DNA of 64,000 nt from Pelagibacteraceae bacterium AG-349-O05 (GCA_003281005.1 QCDE01000003.1:1-64000), one strand, 5' to 3'. Shown: positions 19,597-29,999, counted from the stretch's first letter. The notes: generated by a model from the sequence alone, not told the origin. Translations and numbers: made by a program.

Positions 19597-20678
19597 TGTA
19601 TTTAATTGTAACTAGATCATTCCCACCTGAGCTTGGTGGTATGCAAAATCTAATGTGGGGTCTTTCAAGAGAATTATCTAAAAACTTCATGATAAAAGTT
19701 TTTGCAGATCATATAGAAGGTCACAAAAATTTTGATGAACAAGCTTCTTTTTCTATCGAAAGAGTTGGTGGAATTAAACTACTTAGAAAATATAGAAAAG
19801 CACAATTAATTAATGAATATATTAAAGAAAATAAAATAAATGGAATTATTGCTGATCATTGGAAAAGTTTAGAGCTTATTAAAACTTCTAAGAAAAAATA
19901 CTGTTTAATTCATAGTAAAGAAATCAATCATCCCAAAAGTTCTAGTCAAAATAAAAGGGTAGTTAGTATTTTAAATAATGTTGATAAAGTTATAGCAAAT
20001 TCTCAGTTTACAAAAAATCTAGCAATAGAACTTGGTGTTAATGAAAATAAAGTGATTGTAATAAACCCAGGTGTGGATCCTACTGAAGAATTAAATAAAA
20101 AAACTTTAGATAAAGTTGAAAGTATACTTAAAGTTAAAAATCCAAGACTAATTACAGTTTCAAGATTTGATAAACGTAAAAATCATGAAAAAATAGTAAT
20201 GGCTATAAGGAATTTAAAACAAATTTATCCAGATATTGTTTACATTTGTGTTGGATATGGAGAAGAAGAGAAAAATATTAAAAAATTGGTAAAAGAACTA
20301 GATCTTGAGGCACAAGTTATGTTTTTTAAAGATATTAGTAATGATTTAAAAAATGCTTTAGTTTCAAAATCAAATATCTTTGTGATGCCATCCATAATAC
20401 ATAAAAAATCAGTTGAAGGTTTTGGTATAGCTTACGTTGAAGCTGCACAATACGGTATTCCATCAATTGGTGGTAAAGATGGTGGTGCAGCAGATGCAAT
20501 TGATCACGAAAAAACGGGTTTAATATGTGATGGAAATAGTCTTGATGATATTTATTCTTCAATTACTTCAATGTTAGAAAATAAAAAGTATTTAAACCTT
20601 GGGAAAAATGCAAAAGAATTTGTTAATAAATTTCAATGGTCAAAAATAATTGAAGAATACAAAAAGATACTAAATTGA
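19596..20678 (+). CDS. Glycosyltransferase family 4-like
   Basis: RSFPPELGGMQNLMWGLSREL; EGFGIAYVEAAQYGIPSIGGKDGG. Confidence 0.85.
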   Translation: MYLIVTRSFPPELGGMQNLMWGLSRELSKNFMIKVFADHIEGHKNFDEQASFSIERVGGIKLLRKYRKAQLINEYIKENKINGIIADHWKSLELIKTSKKKYCLIHSKEINHPKSSSQNKRVVSILNNVDKVIANSQFTKNLAIELGVNENKVIVINPGVDPTEELNKKTLDKVESILKVKNPRLITVSRFDKRKNHEKIVMAIRNLKQIYPDIVYICVGYGEEEKNIKKLVKELDLEAQVMFFKDISNDLKNALVSKSNIFVMPSIIHKKSVEGFGIAYVEAAQYGIPSIGGKDGGAADAIDHEKTGLICDGNSLDDIYSSITSMLENKKYLNLGKNAKEFVNKFQWSKIIEEYKKILN

Positions 20679-21565
20679 TTTCAAATAATAAATTAGCAAT
20701 TTTTTTAATTATAATCTCAGTTTTTTGTGGAACATTGATGTTAACCTTTTTAAAATTAGCACAAGAAGAAGTTAATGTTTATGTTGCTGGATTTTTTAGA
20801 TTTTTATTTGGTTTACTAATTATTTTTCCCTACATGCTAAAATCAAATTTTACAGTTTTTAAAACAAATCATCATAAAAAACATTTTTTAAGAGCGGTTT
20901 TAAACTTGCCTTCAATGTTATTATATTTCTCAGCCTTAGTAATGATGCCAATTGAAAAAGCTACAGCTATATCTTTTGTGGTTCCTTTCATAGTAACAAT
21001 ATTGGCAGTTTTGTTTCTGGGAGAAAAAATTTACATATATAGAAGTTTTGCACTAGTTTTAGGATTTATTGGAATGTTAATAATTTTAAGACCAGGAATA
21101 ATTGAAATCTCTCTTGGAGTTTATATGGCACTGGCATCGTCTTTTATGTGGTCAATAGTAATTATAATTACAAAAACTATCGCAAAAGATGATAGTTCGA
21201 TTACGATTTTATCTTATGGATATACGTATATGACAATTTTTAGTTTCATTATTGCGTTGTTTTATTGGCAAACACCTAGTTTTCAAACTTTGATTTATTT
21301 ATTTTTTGCAGGTTTGTTTGGTACATTGTTACATCTTTGCATAAATCACGCATACAAATTAGTGGACGTTAGTATGACACAACCATACTCGTTTCTAAGT
21401 TTAGTGTTTGCTTCTTTAATTGGCTATTATGTTTTTAGTGAAACACCTGATCTATTCACTTGGATTGGTGCTAGTGTTATATTTTTAGGTGTTTTAATCA
21501 TGTCATATCGTGAAATGAAGCTTGATAAAGAAATTATTAGAAAACGTATAGATATTAAATCTTAA
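20675..21565 (+). CDS. EamA/DMT family transporter
   Basis: ORF 296 aa, about 10 TM segments; starts TTG; overlaps previous gene. Confidence 0.85.
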   Translation: MISNNKLAIFLIIISVFCGTLMLTFLKLAQEEVNVYVAGFFRFLFGLLIIFPYMLKSNFTVFKTNHHKKHFLRAVLNLPSMLLYFSALVMMPIEKATAISFVVPFIVTILAVLFLGEKIYIYRSFALVLGFIGMLIILRPGIIEISLGVYMALASSFMWSIVIIITKTIAKDDSSITILSYGYTYMTIFSFIIALFYWQTPSFQTLIYLFFAGLFGTLLHLCINHAYKLVDVSMTQPYSFLSLVFASLIGYYVFSETPDLFTWIGASVIFLGVLIMSYREMKLDKEIIRKRIDIKS

Positions 21566-23061
21566 TTTTTCCTCTTAAAGGTTTTGTAAATATGCCAAAC
21601 TACAATTAAAATTGTAGTTGCTAAGATACATGCAGTTAATGTTCTGTCCCACAAAAATTCCCATGAACCATTACTTAATAATAAAGACCTTCTAAGATTT
21701 TCCTCCATCAATCCACCTAAAACGAAAGCTAATATTAAAGGTGGCATTGGAAAATCATATAATCTTAAAAAAGTTGCAACTACAGCAATCCCAATCATTA
21801 AATAAATATCAAAATTATTAAATGACATTACGTAAATCCCAGTAACAGAGAAAAATAAAATAAGAGGAATTAAATAATTTTTAGGAACAGCAAGAATTCT
21901 AGCTATATAAGGAATTAGTGGTAAGTTTAATATCAGCAAAATTACCATTCCAATATACATAGACATAATTATTGACCAAAAAATCTCTGGATTTGTCATA
22001 TAAAGTCTAGGACCGGGCTGAACCCCAAAACCTAGAAGAGCCCCTAGCATTACAGCTGTAGTTCCACTTCCAGGAATTCCTAAAGTAAGCATTGGCACAA
22101 AAGAACCTGAGCAAGCTGCATTATTTGCAGTTTCTGGTGCAGATAAACCATTTACACTGCCTTTACCAAATTTTTCTTTTTCCTCATCACTAACTACGTT
22201 TCGTTCCATTCCATAAGCTAAAAAAGATGCAATTGTTGCACCAGCTCCAGGTAAAACACCAATTAAAAAACCAATTACTGATGATCTTGGAATTGTCTTA
22301 TACATTTTTGTTCGTTCTTCTTTATTAATTTTAATTGAGCCTAATTCAGTTAAAGAAACTTGTTTAGCAGCACTGGTTGGATCGTTTCTTTTTAAAATAA
22401 TTGTTAAAGCTTCACTCATTGCAAAAGTTGCCATCACTACAAGTACGAAGCTAATCCCGTCAGTTAAGTTCATATTATTAAATGTAAATCTTGTAATATC
22501 AGACAAACTATCTTGGCCAACAGATGCTAACATCAATCCAAGTACTACCATCATCATTGCTTTTAAAAATTGTCCTTTAGAAGAAAAAGCAGCAATCGCT
22601 GTTAAACCTAAAATCATTAAAGCAAAGTAATCTGGTGATCTAAAGGATAAACTTACTTTTGATAAACTTGGAGCCATAAATAATAAATAAATTGCAGATA
22701 ATGTTCCACCTGCAAACGAACTCCATGCTGCGATCGCTAAAGCCTTACCCGCCTTACCTTGTTGTGCCATAGGATAACCATCAAATGAAGTTGCAACTGT
22801 TCCAGGAACGCCGGGTGCATTTAATAATATAGAAGAAGTAGAACCACCAAATACTGCTCCATAATAAACACCAGCCATCAAAATTAATCCTGTTGCAGGA
22901 TCAAAACCATAAGTAATTGGTATCATTAATGCGATTGCTGTCATTGGCCCAAGACCAGGGAGCATTCCAATTATTGTTCCAAAAAAACAACCAACCATAA
23001 CCATTAATATGTTCTGAAAAGTAAGTGCTGTTGTTAATCCAATTAATATTCCTTCAATCAT
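21562..23061 (-). CDS. tctA: Tripartite tricarboxylate transporter large permease TctA
   Basis: GTIIGMLPGLGPMTAIALMIPITYG; LPGAGATIASFLAYG. Confidence 0.92.
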   Translation of the reverse strand: MIEGILIGLTTALTFQNILMVMVGCFFGTIIGMLPGLGPMTAIALMIPITYGFDPATGLILMAGVYYGAVFGGSTSSILLNAPGVPGTVATSFDGYPMAQQGKAGKALAIAAWSSFAGGTLSAIYLLFMAPSLSKVSLSFRSPDYFALMILGLTAIAAFSSKGQFLKAMMMVVLGLMLASVGQDSLSDITRFTFNNMNLTDGISFVLVVMATFAMSEALTIILKRNDPTSAAKQVSLTELGSIKINKEERTKMYKTIPRSSVIGFLIGVLPGAGATIASFLAYGMERNVVSDEEKEKFGKGSVNGLSAPETANNAACSGSFVPMLTLGIPGSGTTAVMLGALLGFGVQPGPRLYMTNPEIFWSIIMSMYIGMVILLILNLPLIPYIARILAVPKNYLIPLILFFSVTGIYVMSFNNFDIYLMIGIAVVATFLRLYDFPMPPLILAFVLGGLMEENLRRSLLLSNGSWEFLWDRTLTACILATTILIVVWHIYKTFKRKN

Positions 23062-23528
23062 CCCATAACTCCTATTGATTGTAAGAATGGATCCCTTAAA
23101 TATATATCAAGAATACCGTGTAGGAGATACATAAAGGCTGCAACAAATGGAAAGGATAATAAAAACATTAAAATCCATCTTCGTTCTCCTAAAAAGTAAT
23201 ATGACGTAAATAAAAATAAAGATGTAGTTAAAAAATATCCAACTTTTAAAATTGTAGCTCCATAAATAATAGCAATAAGTATAAGTATTCCTGTTTTCTT
23301 ATATTCTAAATTTTTATGATCAACTTTTATAGTATTTGGATCTGGTAAAATAAGTTTTAATCCAGAAAAAAATAATCCTGCATAACCTAAATAAATTGGA
23401 AATGTTCGTGCATTAAATGGTGCATTTTCATCAAATGCAAATACTTGAATTTGGTAAGCAGTATATAAATAAAATGCTGAAAAAATAAAAAAGAGCAGTG
23501 ATATAATTTTTGTAGTATTTATATTCAC
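23058..23528 (-). CDS. tctB: Tripartite tricarboxylate transporter small permease TctB
   Basis: 156 aa, four TM segments, between tctA and tctC; GTG start. Confidence 0.82.
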   Translation of the reverse strand: MNINTTKIISLLFFIFSAFYLYTAYQIQVFAFDENAPFNARTFPIYLGYAGLFFSGLKLILPDPNTIKVDHKNLEYKKTGILILIAIIYGATILKVGYFLTTSLFLFTSYYFLGERRWILMFLLSFPFVAAFMYLLHGILDIYLRDPFLQSIGVMG

Positions 23529-23542
23529 TGCTCTAATTTCAA

Positions 23543-23559
23543 ATAATCCTATGGATTAT
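23543..23559 (-). other. Hairpin overlapping tctC stop codon
   Basis: ATAATCC-tat-GGATTAT inverted repeat. Confidence 0.5.
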
Positions 23560-24536
23560 ATAACTCCTAATTTTTTCATAAGAGCTGTCATTTCTTGAGT
23601 TTGTTTTTCTAAGAAAGAAACAAACTTGCCTTCTGGATTATAAATATTAACCCAAGCATTTCTTGCTCTGACAGTTTCCCATTCAGGAGTTTTTTGTACA
23701 TCGCCAAGCATTTTTGCAATAGCTGATCTATCAGCATTGCTCATACCTGGAGGGCCAAAGAAACCTCTCCAGTTAACGAATTGTACATCATATCCTTGTT
23801 CTTTAAGAGTTGGTGCATCTGGTGCATCAGAAACTCTTGAAGGCGCAGTGATACCAATAATTCTTACTTGGTCTCTCGCACCCATCAATTCACCTAAACC
23901 AGTTGATATGATTTGAGTTTCTCCAGATAAAAGTCCAGCTAAAGCTTTTCCACCAGCATCATAAGGAATGTATTGAACAGCATTCGGATCTGCACCTGCA
24001 GCTTGGAAAGCTAAAGCACCAATTAAATGGTCCATACTTCCTCTCACTGATCCACCAGCCATTTTAACTGAATTTGGATCTTTTTTGTAAGCATCAACTA
24101 CATCTTTAAAATTTTTAAAAGATGAACTTTTTGCAACTGCGATAGCACCGTAGTCACCAATTACACCAGCTATTGGCACAACATCTTTATAAGATAAAGT
24201 TCCACTTCCTTTTACATAACCTTTGTGTCTAGTAATTGATCTTAATACTAATGGTGTTGATTGAACTAAAACTGTATTAGCAGGTTTAGTATTGATCATG
24301 TAAGCTAAAGCTTTACCACCACCACCACCTGACATATTTTCAAATGATGCACTACTTAACATACCAGCTTTTGTTAAAGCTTCTCCAGTACCTCTAGCGG
24401 TTCCATCCCAACCACCACCAGCACCACCACCAATTACAAAGTGCAATTTGTCAATTGCAACTGAGCTTGTAGTTGTTGCTGAGAATAATAGGATTGCTGA
24501 GAATAATACTGAAACTATTTTTTTTAAGTTTTTCAT
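23556..24536 (-). CDS. tctC: Tripartite tricarboxylate transporter substrate-binding protein TctC/BUG
   Basis: ORF 326 aa; signal peptide; GGGAGGGWDGTARG; KMAGGSVRGSMDH. Confidence 0.9.
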   Translation of the reverse strand: MKNLKKIVSVLFSAILLFSATTTSSVAIDKLHFVIGGGAGGGWDGTARGTGEALTKAGMLSSASFENMSGGGGGKALAYMINTKPANTVLVQSTPLVLRSITRHKGYVKGSGTLSYKDVVPIAGVIGDYGAIAVAKSSSFKNFKDVVDAYKKDPNSVKMAGGSVRGSMDHLIGALAFQAAGADPNAVQYIPYDAGGKALAGLLSGETQIISTGLGELMGARDQVRIIGITAPSRVSDAPDAPTLKEQGYDVQFVNWRGFFGPPGMSNADRSAIAKMLGDVQKTPEWETVRARNAWVNIYNPEGKFVSFLEKQTQEMTALMKKLGVI

Positions 24537-24641
24537 TATTTATCCCTCTCTAATTTAAAAAAGTTAGTTAATTATAGTCTTAATGTTTATTCAACCTGTA
24601 ATTAAGTAACACAACTTTTAATTGAAACTGCTTTAACAAAA

Positions 24642-24676
24642 AAAACATCAATCAAATATGATGTTTTATTTTTTTT
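24642..24676. terminator. Bidirectional intrinsic terminator-like hairpin in a divergent intergenic region
   Basis: AAAACATCA-atcaaata-TGATGTTTT with T-runs on both strands. Confidence 0.65.
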
Positions 24677-24758
24677 ACAGATTAAAGTTTCACTTAATTC
24701 ACTAATTTTAATTTCTTTTTTCTTATCTTTTAAAAAGTTGATGATAGAAGCTTAGTGA

Positions 24759-25835
24759 ATGATTAAACATCAAATCAAATCTTATCTTGAAAATGCTAAA
24801 CAAGTATTTTCAATTAAATTTATTTCTGTTCTGATAATTTCTTTTCCTAGCGCAATTATTGCTGACTATTTTAATATTCCTCTTGCTTGGTTTTTGGGTC
24901 CAATGATTATCACATCACTTGCTGCTTTATCAGGTCTTAAAATTACTATGCCAAAAATTGTATTAAGTTTTATCTTGGTAATTTTGGGTTTGCATATTGG
25001 AAATTACATAGATCAAAATCTATTTAATCAAATGCTTGATTGGATTTGGACTTCATTAATTATGTTAATCTACATAATAATTTGTATTTTAGTTGTAGCT
25101 AAATACCTCCAAAAATTTGCAAGTTATGGAGAAAAAGCTTCAATATTTTCAGCAGCACCTGGTGCACTGGGTCCTTTAATGATTTTAGCAGAAAATGAAA
25201 AAACAGATTTATCTCAAGTTGCAACTTCTCACTTAATTAGATTAATAATCATAATAACTGTCATTCCATTTATTATAGTTAATAATACTGACAACAGTGT
25301 TTTGTTAAATGATGACTTCAATTATTTAGATCAAAATCATTTCAATTTAATTTTACTTATTTTTGCTTCTTTGTTTTTTATATTTGTTTTTGATAAAATT
25401 AGAATACCTGCAGCTTTACTATCTGGAACATTATTTGCGAGTGGTTTGTTACAAATTACAGATATAGCCTCATATAAATTACCAGATGGAACAGTAAATT
25501 TTTGTTTGCTAATTCTTGGCTCTTCAGTTGGTTGTAGATTTGCTGAAAAAACTGTTAAAGAGATAGCTAATAATTCTCTTCATAGTATTGTGGCTACTAC
25601 TATTTTGGTAGTATTAGGTTTGTTTGCAGCCTATGTTGCAACATTCTTTGTAGAGACAAATATTTTAACTTTAATATTATCTTTTAGTCCTGGTGGAATT
25701 TATGAGGTGGCAGTTATAGCAATTGCTTTTGATCTAGACCCAGATTTTGTTGCTTTTCACCATATAATAAGATTACTTTTTATACTTTTCACAGTTCCTG
25801 TATTTTTAAGAGTATTAGAAAAAATTAAGAAATAA
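24759..25835 (+). CDS. AbrB-type (COG3180) membrane protein
   Basis: ORF 358 aa, multi-TM; duplicated IPLAWFLGPMIITSL / IPAALLSGTLFASG pattern; FSPGGIYEVAVIA. Confidence 0.8.
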   Translation: MIKHQIKSYLENAKQVFSIKFISVLIISFPSAIIADYFNIPLAWFLGPMIITSLAALSGLKITMPKIVLSFILVILGLHIGNYIDQNLFNQMLDWIWTSLIMLIYIIICILVVAKYLQKFASYGEKASIFSAAPGALGPLMILAENEKTDLSQVATSHLIRLIIIITVIPFIIVNNTDNSVLLNDDFNYLDQNHFNLILLIFASLFFIFVFDKIRIPAALLSGTLFASGLLQITDIASYKLPDGTVNFCLLILGSSVGCRFAEKTVKEIANNSLHSIVATTILVVLGLFAAYVATFFVETNILTLILSFSPGGIYEVAVIAIAFDLDPDFVAFHHIIRLLFILFTVPVFLRVLEKIKK

Positions 25836-26766
25836 TTTCAGAAAGTCTTTCAAAAACTTTTTCTGCTGAGAGTTTAGATAGTTCAGGAGCTTGTATTGCT
25901 TTAAAATTTTCCCTTTCGATACTTACTTTAAAAGGAGTTGTATGAGATCCAAATAAAGCAATTCCTTTTGAACCTAAATGAGCTGTCATATGTGCTGGTC
26001 CAGTATCATTTGCAACAACAAATGAACTATCTTTAATTAATGTTGCTAACTGAGAAATATCTAAAGCTTTACCATTATCTAAAACACAAAGTGCATTAAT
26101 ATTTGATGCTTCTTTAATTTCACTTGGTCCAGGTGCAATTATTACTTTAAATTTGTTATCTGACTTTTTATTAATCATAGTAATTAGATCGTTATAGTAA
26201 GGCCATTTCTTTGAAGTTAAATGAGGTGAGCAAAATGGAAAAAGGAGAATATATTTATTTAATTGATGGTGATTTTTTATTTGAGATATGTCTGTTGTGC
26301 TCCATGAAAAATCAGGTTTCAATGTATGATTTGTATTTATGCCTGAATTTTTTAATTGATAATCAAATCTAGATAGAACAGAGTCTTTATCAAAATCTTC
26401 TTTTGTTGTTCCTTCAGGTAATGTTGTATCAGTAGATGACCAAGTATCTTTTGTTGCTTTTGGAAATAAAATTTTTTTATAAAAGGCTGTTCTACTTGAA
26501 TTCTGTAGATCATAAACTTTAGAAAAATTATATTTTTTTATATTTTTCATTAATGAATATAAATAAATTAAGTTCAGTCTTGATAATCGCTTATCTAAAA
26601 TAACATCAGAAATATGTGGATTTTTTTTAAATAAATCAAAATATGGTTTAGTTGTTAGCAAATAAATTTCATCTCCTTTATGATTCTCAGAAATATCTTG
26701 AATTGCGCCACAAGCTTGAGCTATATCACCCAAAGATCCATGTTTAATGATTAAAATATTAGACAT
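25825..26766 (-). CDS. Glycosyltransferase family 9 (heptosyltransferase-like)
   Basis: NILIIKHGSLGDIAQACGAI; VANDTGPAHMTAHLG. Confidence 0.88.
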   Translation of the reverse strand: MSNILIIKHGSLGDIAQACGAIQDISENHKGDEIYLLTTKPYFDLFKKNPHISDVILDKRLSRLNLIYLYSLMKNIKKYNFSKVYDLQNSSRTAFYKKILFPKATKDTWSSTDTTLPEGTTKEDFDKDSVLSRFDYQLKNSGINTNHTLKPDFSWSTTDISQIKNHHQLNKYILLFPFCSPHLTSKKWPYYNDLITMINKKSDNKFKVIIAPGPSEIKEASNINALCVLDNGKALDISQLATLIKDSSFVVANDTGPAHMTAHLGSKGIALFGSHTTPFKVSIERENFKAIQAPELSKLSAEKVFERLSEIIS

Positions 26767-26798
26767 ATTTTTAACAATTTAACATAGTATAAAATTTA

Positions 26799-27188
26799 AT
26801 GAATAAAATTATAGTAGAAGTATCGGTTGGTGAGCTTTTAGACAAAATTTCAATCTTAGAAATTAAAAAAGAAAAAATTAAAGACCCTGAAAAACTAAAA
26901 TTCATATCGAATGAACATTCGATTCTTAAAGATCAATTAGAAAAAAATGTTAAATCTGACGATAAACTAAATAAATTTTTCCAAGATTTAAAAGAAATTA
27001 ATTCTAAACTTTGGGTTATAGAAGATGACAAAAGGGATTGTGAAAAAAATAAGGACTTTGGTGAAAAATTTATAAAGCTATCTAGAGATGTTCATTTTTT
27101 AAATGATGACCGTGCAAAAATTAAACTGGAAATAAATAATCACACTGGATCAACTATCAAAGAGATAAAAGAGTACACTAGTTATTAA
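26799..27188 (+). CDS. DUF6165-like protein
   Basis: ORF 129 aa; IVEVSVGELLDKISILEIKKEKI; beside a glycosyltransferase. Confidence 0.7.
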   Translation: MNKIIVEVSVGELLDKISILEIKKEKIKDPEKLKFISNEHSILKDQLEKNVKSDDKLNKFFQDLKEINSKLWVIEDDKRDCEKNKDFGEKFIKLSRDVHFLNDDRAKIKLEINNHTGSTIKEIKEYTSY

Positions 27189-27189
27189 A

Positions 27190-27783
27190 TTAATCAGCAA
27201 ACAACCAAACTCCTACTAAAACTAATATTACACTGCCTATTAAATTTAAAATTTTTAGGTATTTGTGTGCAATTAGATTTCTAAATTTTCCAAAAATTAA
27301 AGCATAACAGCTATCAAAAATCGTAGCCACAAGAATAAATAATAAACCAAAATATATTATTTGAAAACTTATTGAATACTCCAAACTTATAAATTGAGGA
27401 AGAAATGATCCAAGAAATAAAAAAATTTTAGGATTAGTTAGTATTACTGTCAATCCTTGTAAAATAAATCTTTTATTATATTTGTCAGATTGATTATTAT
27501 TTAAATTTATTTTGGAATTAAATGTAATTATTCCAAGAATTATTAAATAAATTGCACCAAGTATTTTTACAATTTTTATTATTTGATCTACAAATGGAGA
27601 GATAAATTCAAATCCAAGAGCTAAAAAAAAAATTAAGATTAGAACACCGATCTGTGTTCCCAAAACATTTAATAGACCTGCTTTTACACCAAACTTTAGA
27701 GAATTTGCAATTATTAAACTTACAGTTGGTCCTGGAACAATAACCACTAAGAAACTTGCGACAATAAAATATAATAATTCCAT
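27190..27783 (-). CDS. LysE family amino-acid exporter
   Basis: VVIVPGPTVSLIIANSLKFGVKAGLLNVLGTQIG. Confidence 0.88.
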   Translation of the reverse strand: MELLYFIVASFLVVIVPGPTVSLIIANSLKFGVKAGLLNVLGTQIGVLILIFFLALGFEFISPFVDQIIKIVKILGAIYLIILGIITFNSKINLNNNQSDKYNKRFILQGLTVILTNPKIFLFLGSFLPQFISLEYSISFQIIYFGLLFILVATIFDSCYALIFGKFRNLIAHKYLKILNLIGSVILVLVGVWLFAD

Positions 27784-27794
27784 AATAAGGAAAA

Positions 27795-28583
27795 CTAATT
27801 ATTAAATATTTTTGGAAACCAATCTTCTCTCATCAAGTCTCCAGTCTTTAAATTAATACCATCAAATGGTGGTGAAGTAGGTCCTCCTCTGTCAATGTAT
27901 TTAACATCATCCCCTATAAATCGCATTGAAAATGCCCTACGAGCTTTAGAAGTGTTGTTTCCTGTTGAGCCATGTACAGTTTTAAAATTAAATAAAACAG
28001 CATCACCTAAACTTAGTTCTGGGGTAAAAATATTTTTTTTAAATTCTTCTTCCGAAGGTAAATCCATAAAAGAACTATCATCATCATACCAAGATTTGTT
28101 ATTTGACCATTTTGTAGGTTTAATTAATTTTGACCATTTGTGAGAGCCTAAAATTAATTTAAGATTATTTTTCTGATCAATTTCATCTAATGGAATCCAA
28201 AAACTTCCTGTATCGTTACCATCAACGCAGTAATATGGCATATCTTGATGCCATGGGGTTTCCTTCTGAGTGCCTGGATCCTTTATAAAAATGTGTTCAT
28301 GAAAAATTTGGATAGATTTAGAATTAGTTGCTTCAGCAACTATTTGAGCTCCAGGAGAATTGAATAAACAGTTCTTAAATTCCTCTATCCTCTTCCAGTT
28401 ACAGTAATCCTCAAAAAATCTTCCATTATTATCAGTTACATTTTCTCTTCCATGCTTGCTTGGATTATCTAAAACTTTTTGAAATCCTTTTCTAAGTGGC
28501 TCAATCCAATCTTTAAATACATCCTTAATTACAATCACACCATCATCTTGATACTCTTTAATTTGTCTATCAGATAAAAACAT
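27795..28583 (-). CDS. Phytanoyl-CoA dioxygenase (PhyH) family Fe/2OG oxygenase
   Basis: PWHQDMPYYCVDG (HxD) plus VHGSTGNNTSKARRAFSMRF. Confidence 0.85.
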   Translation of the reverse strand: MFLSDRQIKEYQDDGVIVIKDVFKDWIEPLRKGFQKVLDNPSKHGRENVTDNNGRFFEDYCNWKRIEEFKNCLFNSPGAQIVAEATNSKSIQIFHEHIFIKDPGTQKETPWHQDMPYYCVDGNDTGSFWIPLDEIDQKNNLKLILGSHKWSKLIKPTKWSNNKSWYDDDSSFMDLPSEEEFKKNIFTPELSLGDAVLFNFKTVHGSTGNNTSKARRAFSMRFIGDDVKYIDRGGPTSPPFDGINLKTGDLMREDWFPKIFNN

Positions 28584-28585
28584 TT

Positions 28586-29263
28586 CTATTGTTGAAAACT
28601 ATACTTTTTTTCTAAATATTTAATCACATTATGAATTATAAAAGTCATAAACAGATAAATTCCACCAGCAACAATAAACACTTCTATTGGTTTAAAAGTT
28701 GTTGAAATTATATATTTAGCAACACCTGTTAAATCCATCAAAGTTACTGTGCTTGCTAAAGAAGTTCCTTTCATCATCAATATGATCTCATTTCCATATG
28801 CTGGGAGTGATTGTCGAATAGCAATTGGAATTTGAATTTTATAAAAAATTATCTTATTTGATATACCTAAACTTTTTCCAGCCTCGATTATGCCTGGTTT
28901 TATTGTTTGAAATGCTGATCTTAAAATTTCTGAGGTATATGCGCCAGTATTAAGAGTAAATGCTATTATTGCACACCAATAAGGTTCTTTTAAAATTACC
29001 CATAAAAATGTTGATCTTAAATATTCTATTTGTCCTAACCCAAAATAAATAATGAATATCTGGACCAATAATGGTGTTCCTCTAAATATATATGAGTAAC
29101 TATAAGCAAATTTATTAATAAATACATTTTTATTTAATCTTAAAATTGCAAAAAAAAGTCCTATGAATAATCCAAAAAATAATGAAGCAGATAATAATTT
29201 TAAAGTGACTACTGTTGCCCCTAAAAGTTTAGGAAAACTAGTGATCATTAAATCAAAATCCAT
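28586..29263 (-). CDS. Basic amino-acid ABC transporter permease (HisM-like)
   Basis: RGTPLLVQIFIIYFGL; EAGKSLGISNKIIFYKIQIP. Confidence 0.88.
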   Translation of the reverse strand: MDFDLMITSFPKLLGATVVTLKLLSASLFFGLFIGLFFAILRLNKNVFINKFAYSYSYIFRGTPLLVQIFIIYFGLGQIEYLRSTFLWVILKEPYWCAIIAFTLNTGAYTSEILRSAFQTIKPGIIEAGKSLGISNKIIFYKIQIPIAIRQSLPAYGNEIILMMKGTSLASTVTLMDLTGVAKYIISTTFKPIEVFIVAGGIYLFMTFIIHNVIKYLEKKYSFQQ

Positions 29264-29955
29264 TAAAACCCCCTGCTATACCTTATTTCTAATTTGTTAA
29301 TTAATTTCATACTCACGTAAGTAAGTAGCAGATATAAAACTGCTGCAAATGAATAGAAGAATAATGGATCTCTAGTAGATCCTGCTGCTATATAAGATTG
29401 TCTCATTATTTCAACTAACCCTGTTACTGAAATCAAGGAGGTGTCTTTTAAAGTTATTTGCCAAACATTACTTAAATTTGGAATAGCAAGTCTTAACATT
29501 TGGGGTAGTATTATTTTATAAAACTGGCCAAACTTATTTATTCCAAGAACTTTTGCGGCTTCAAATTGACCTTTGTCTATTGATTGAATTGCTCCTCTAA
29601 ACACTTCCGTTGAATAAGCTCCAGAAATAATACCAATTGCCATTGAACCAGTAATAAAAGCGTTAATTTCTATGTATTCATAATAGCCAAAAATAGAAGC
29701 TACATACATGATGGCTCCGCTTCCCCCAAAGAAAAAAAGATAAATTACTAATAGTTCAGGTACGCCACGAATAACTGTAGTGTAAAAATTACCAACTAAA
29801 TTTAAAGTTTTATATTTTGAAAGTTTTAAAGGGGTAAAAATTAATGCAAAAAAGAAACCAACCAACATTGCTGTAATTGATACAGCAACTGTCATCAGGG
29901 TTGCGTAAAATAACTCGTCACCCCAACCTGTTTTACCAAATGCGAGAAGTTCCAT
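29263..29955 (-). CDS. Basic amino-acid ABC transporter permease (HisQ-like)
   Basis: RGVPELLVIYLFFFG; EAAKVLGINKFGQFYKIILPQ. Confidence 0.88.
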   Translation of the reverse strand: MELLAFGKTGWGDELFYATLMTVAVSITAMLVGFFFALIFTPLKLSKYKTLNLVGNFYTTVIRGVPELLVIYLFFFGGSGAIMYVASIFGYYEYIEINAFITGSMAIGIISGAYSTEVFRGAIQSIDKGQFEAAKVLGINKFGQFYKIILPQMLRLAIPNLSNVWQITLKDTSLISVTGLVEIMRQSYIAAGSTRDPLFFYSFAAVLYLLLTYVSMKLINKLEIRYSRGF

Positions 29956-29960
29956 ATAGA

Positions 29961-29987
29961 TTGGCGACTATATATTATAGTCGCCAA
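29961..29987 (-). other. Stable intergenic hairpin between binding protein and permease
   Basis: TTGGCGACTATA-tat-TATAGTCGCCAA: 12-bp perfect arms, 3-nt loop, no T-run. Confidence 0.75.
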
Positions 29988-29999
29988 ATCTGAAATGAA

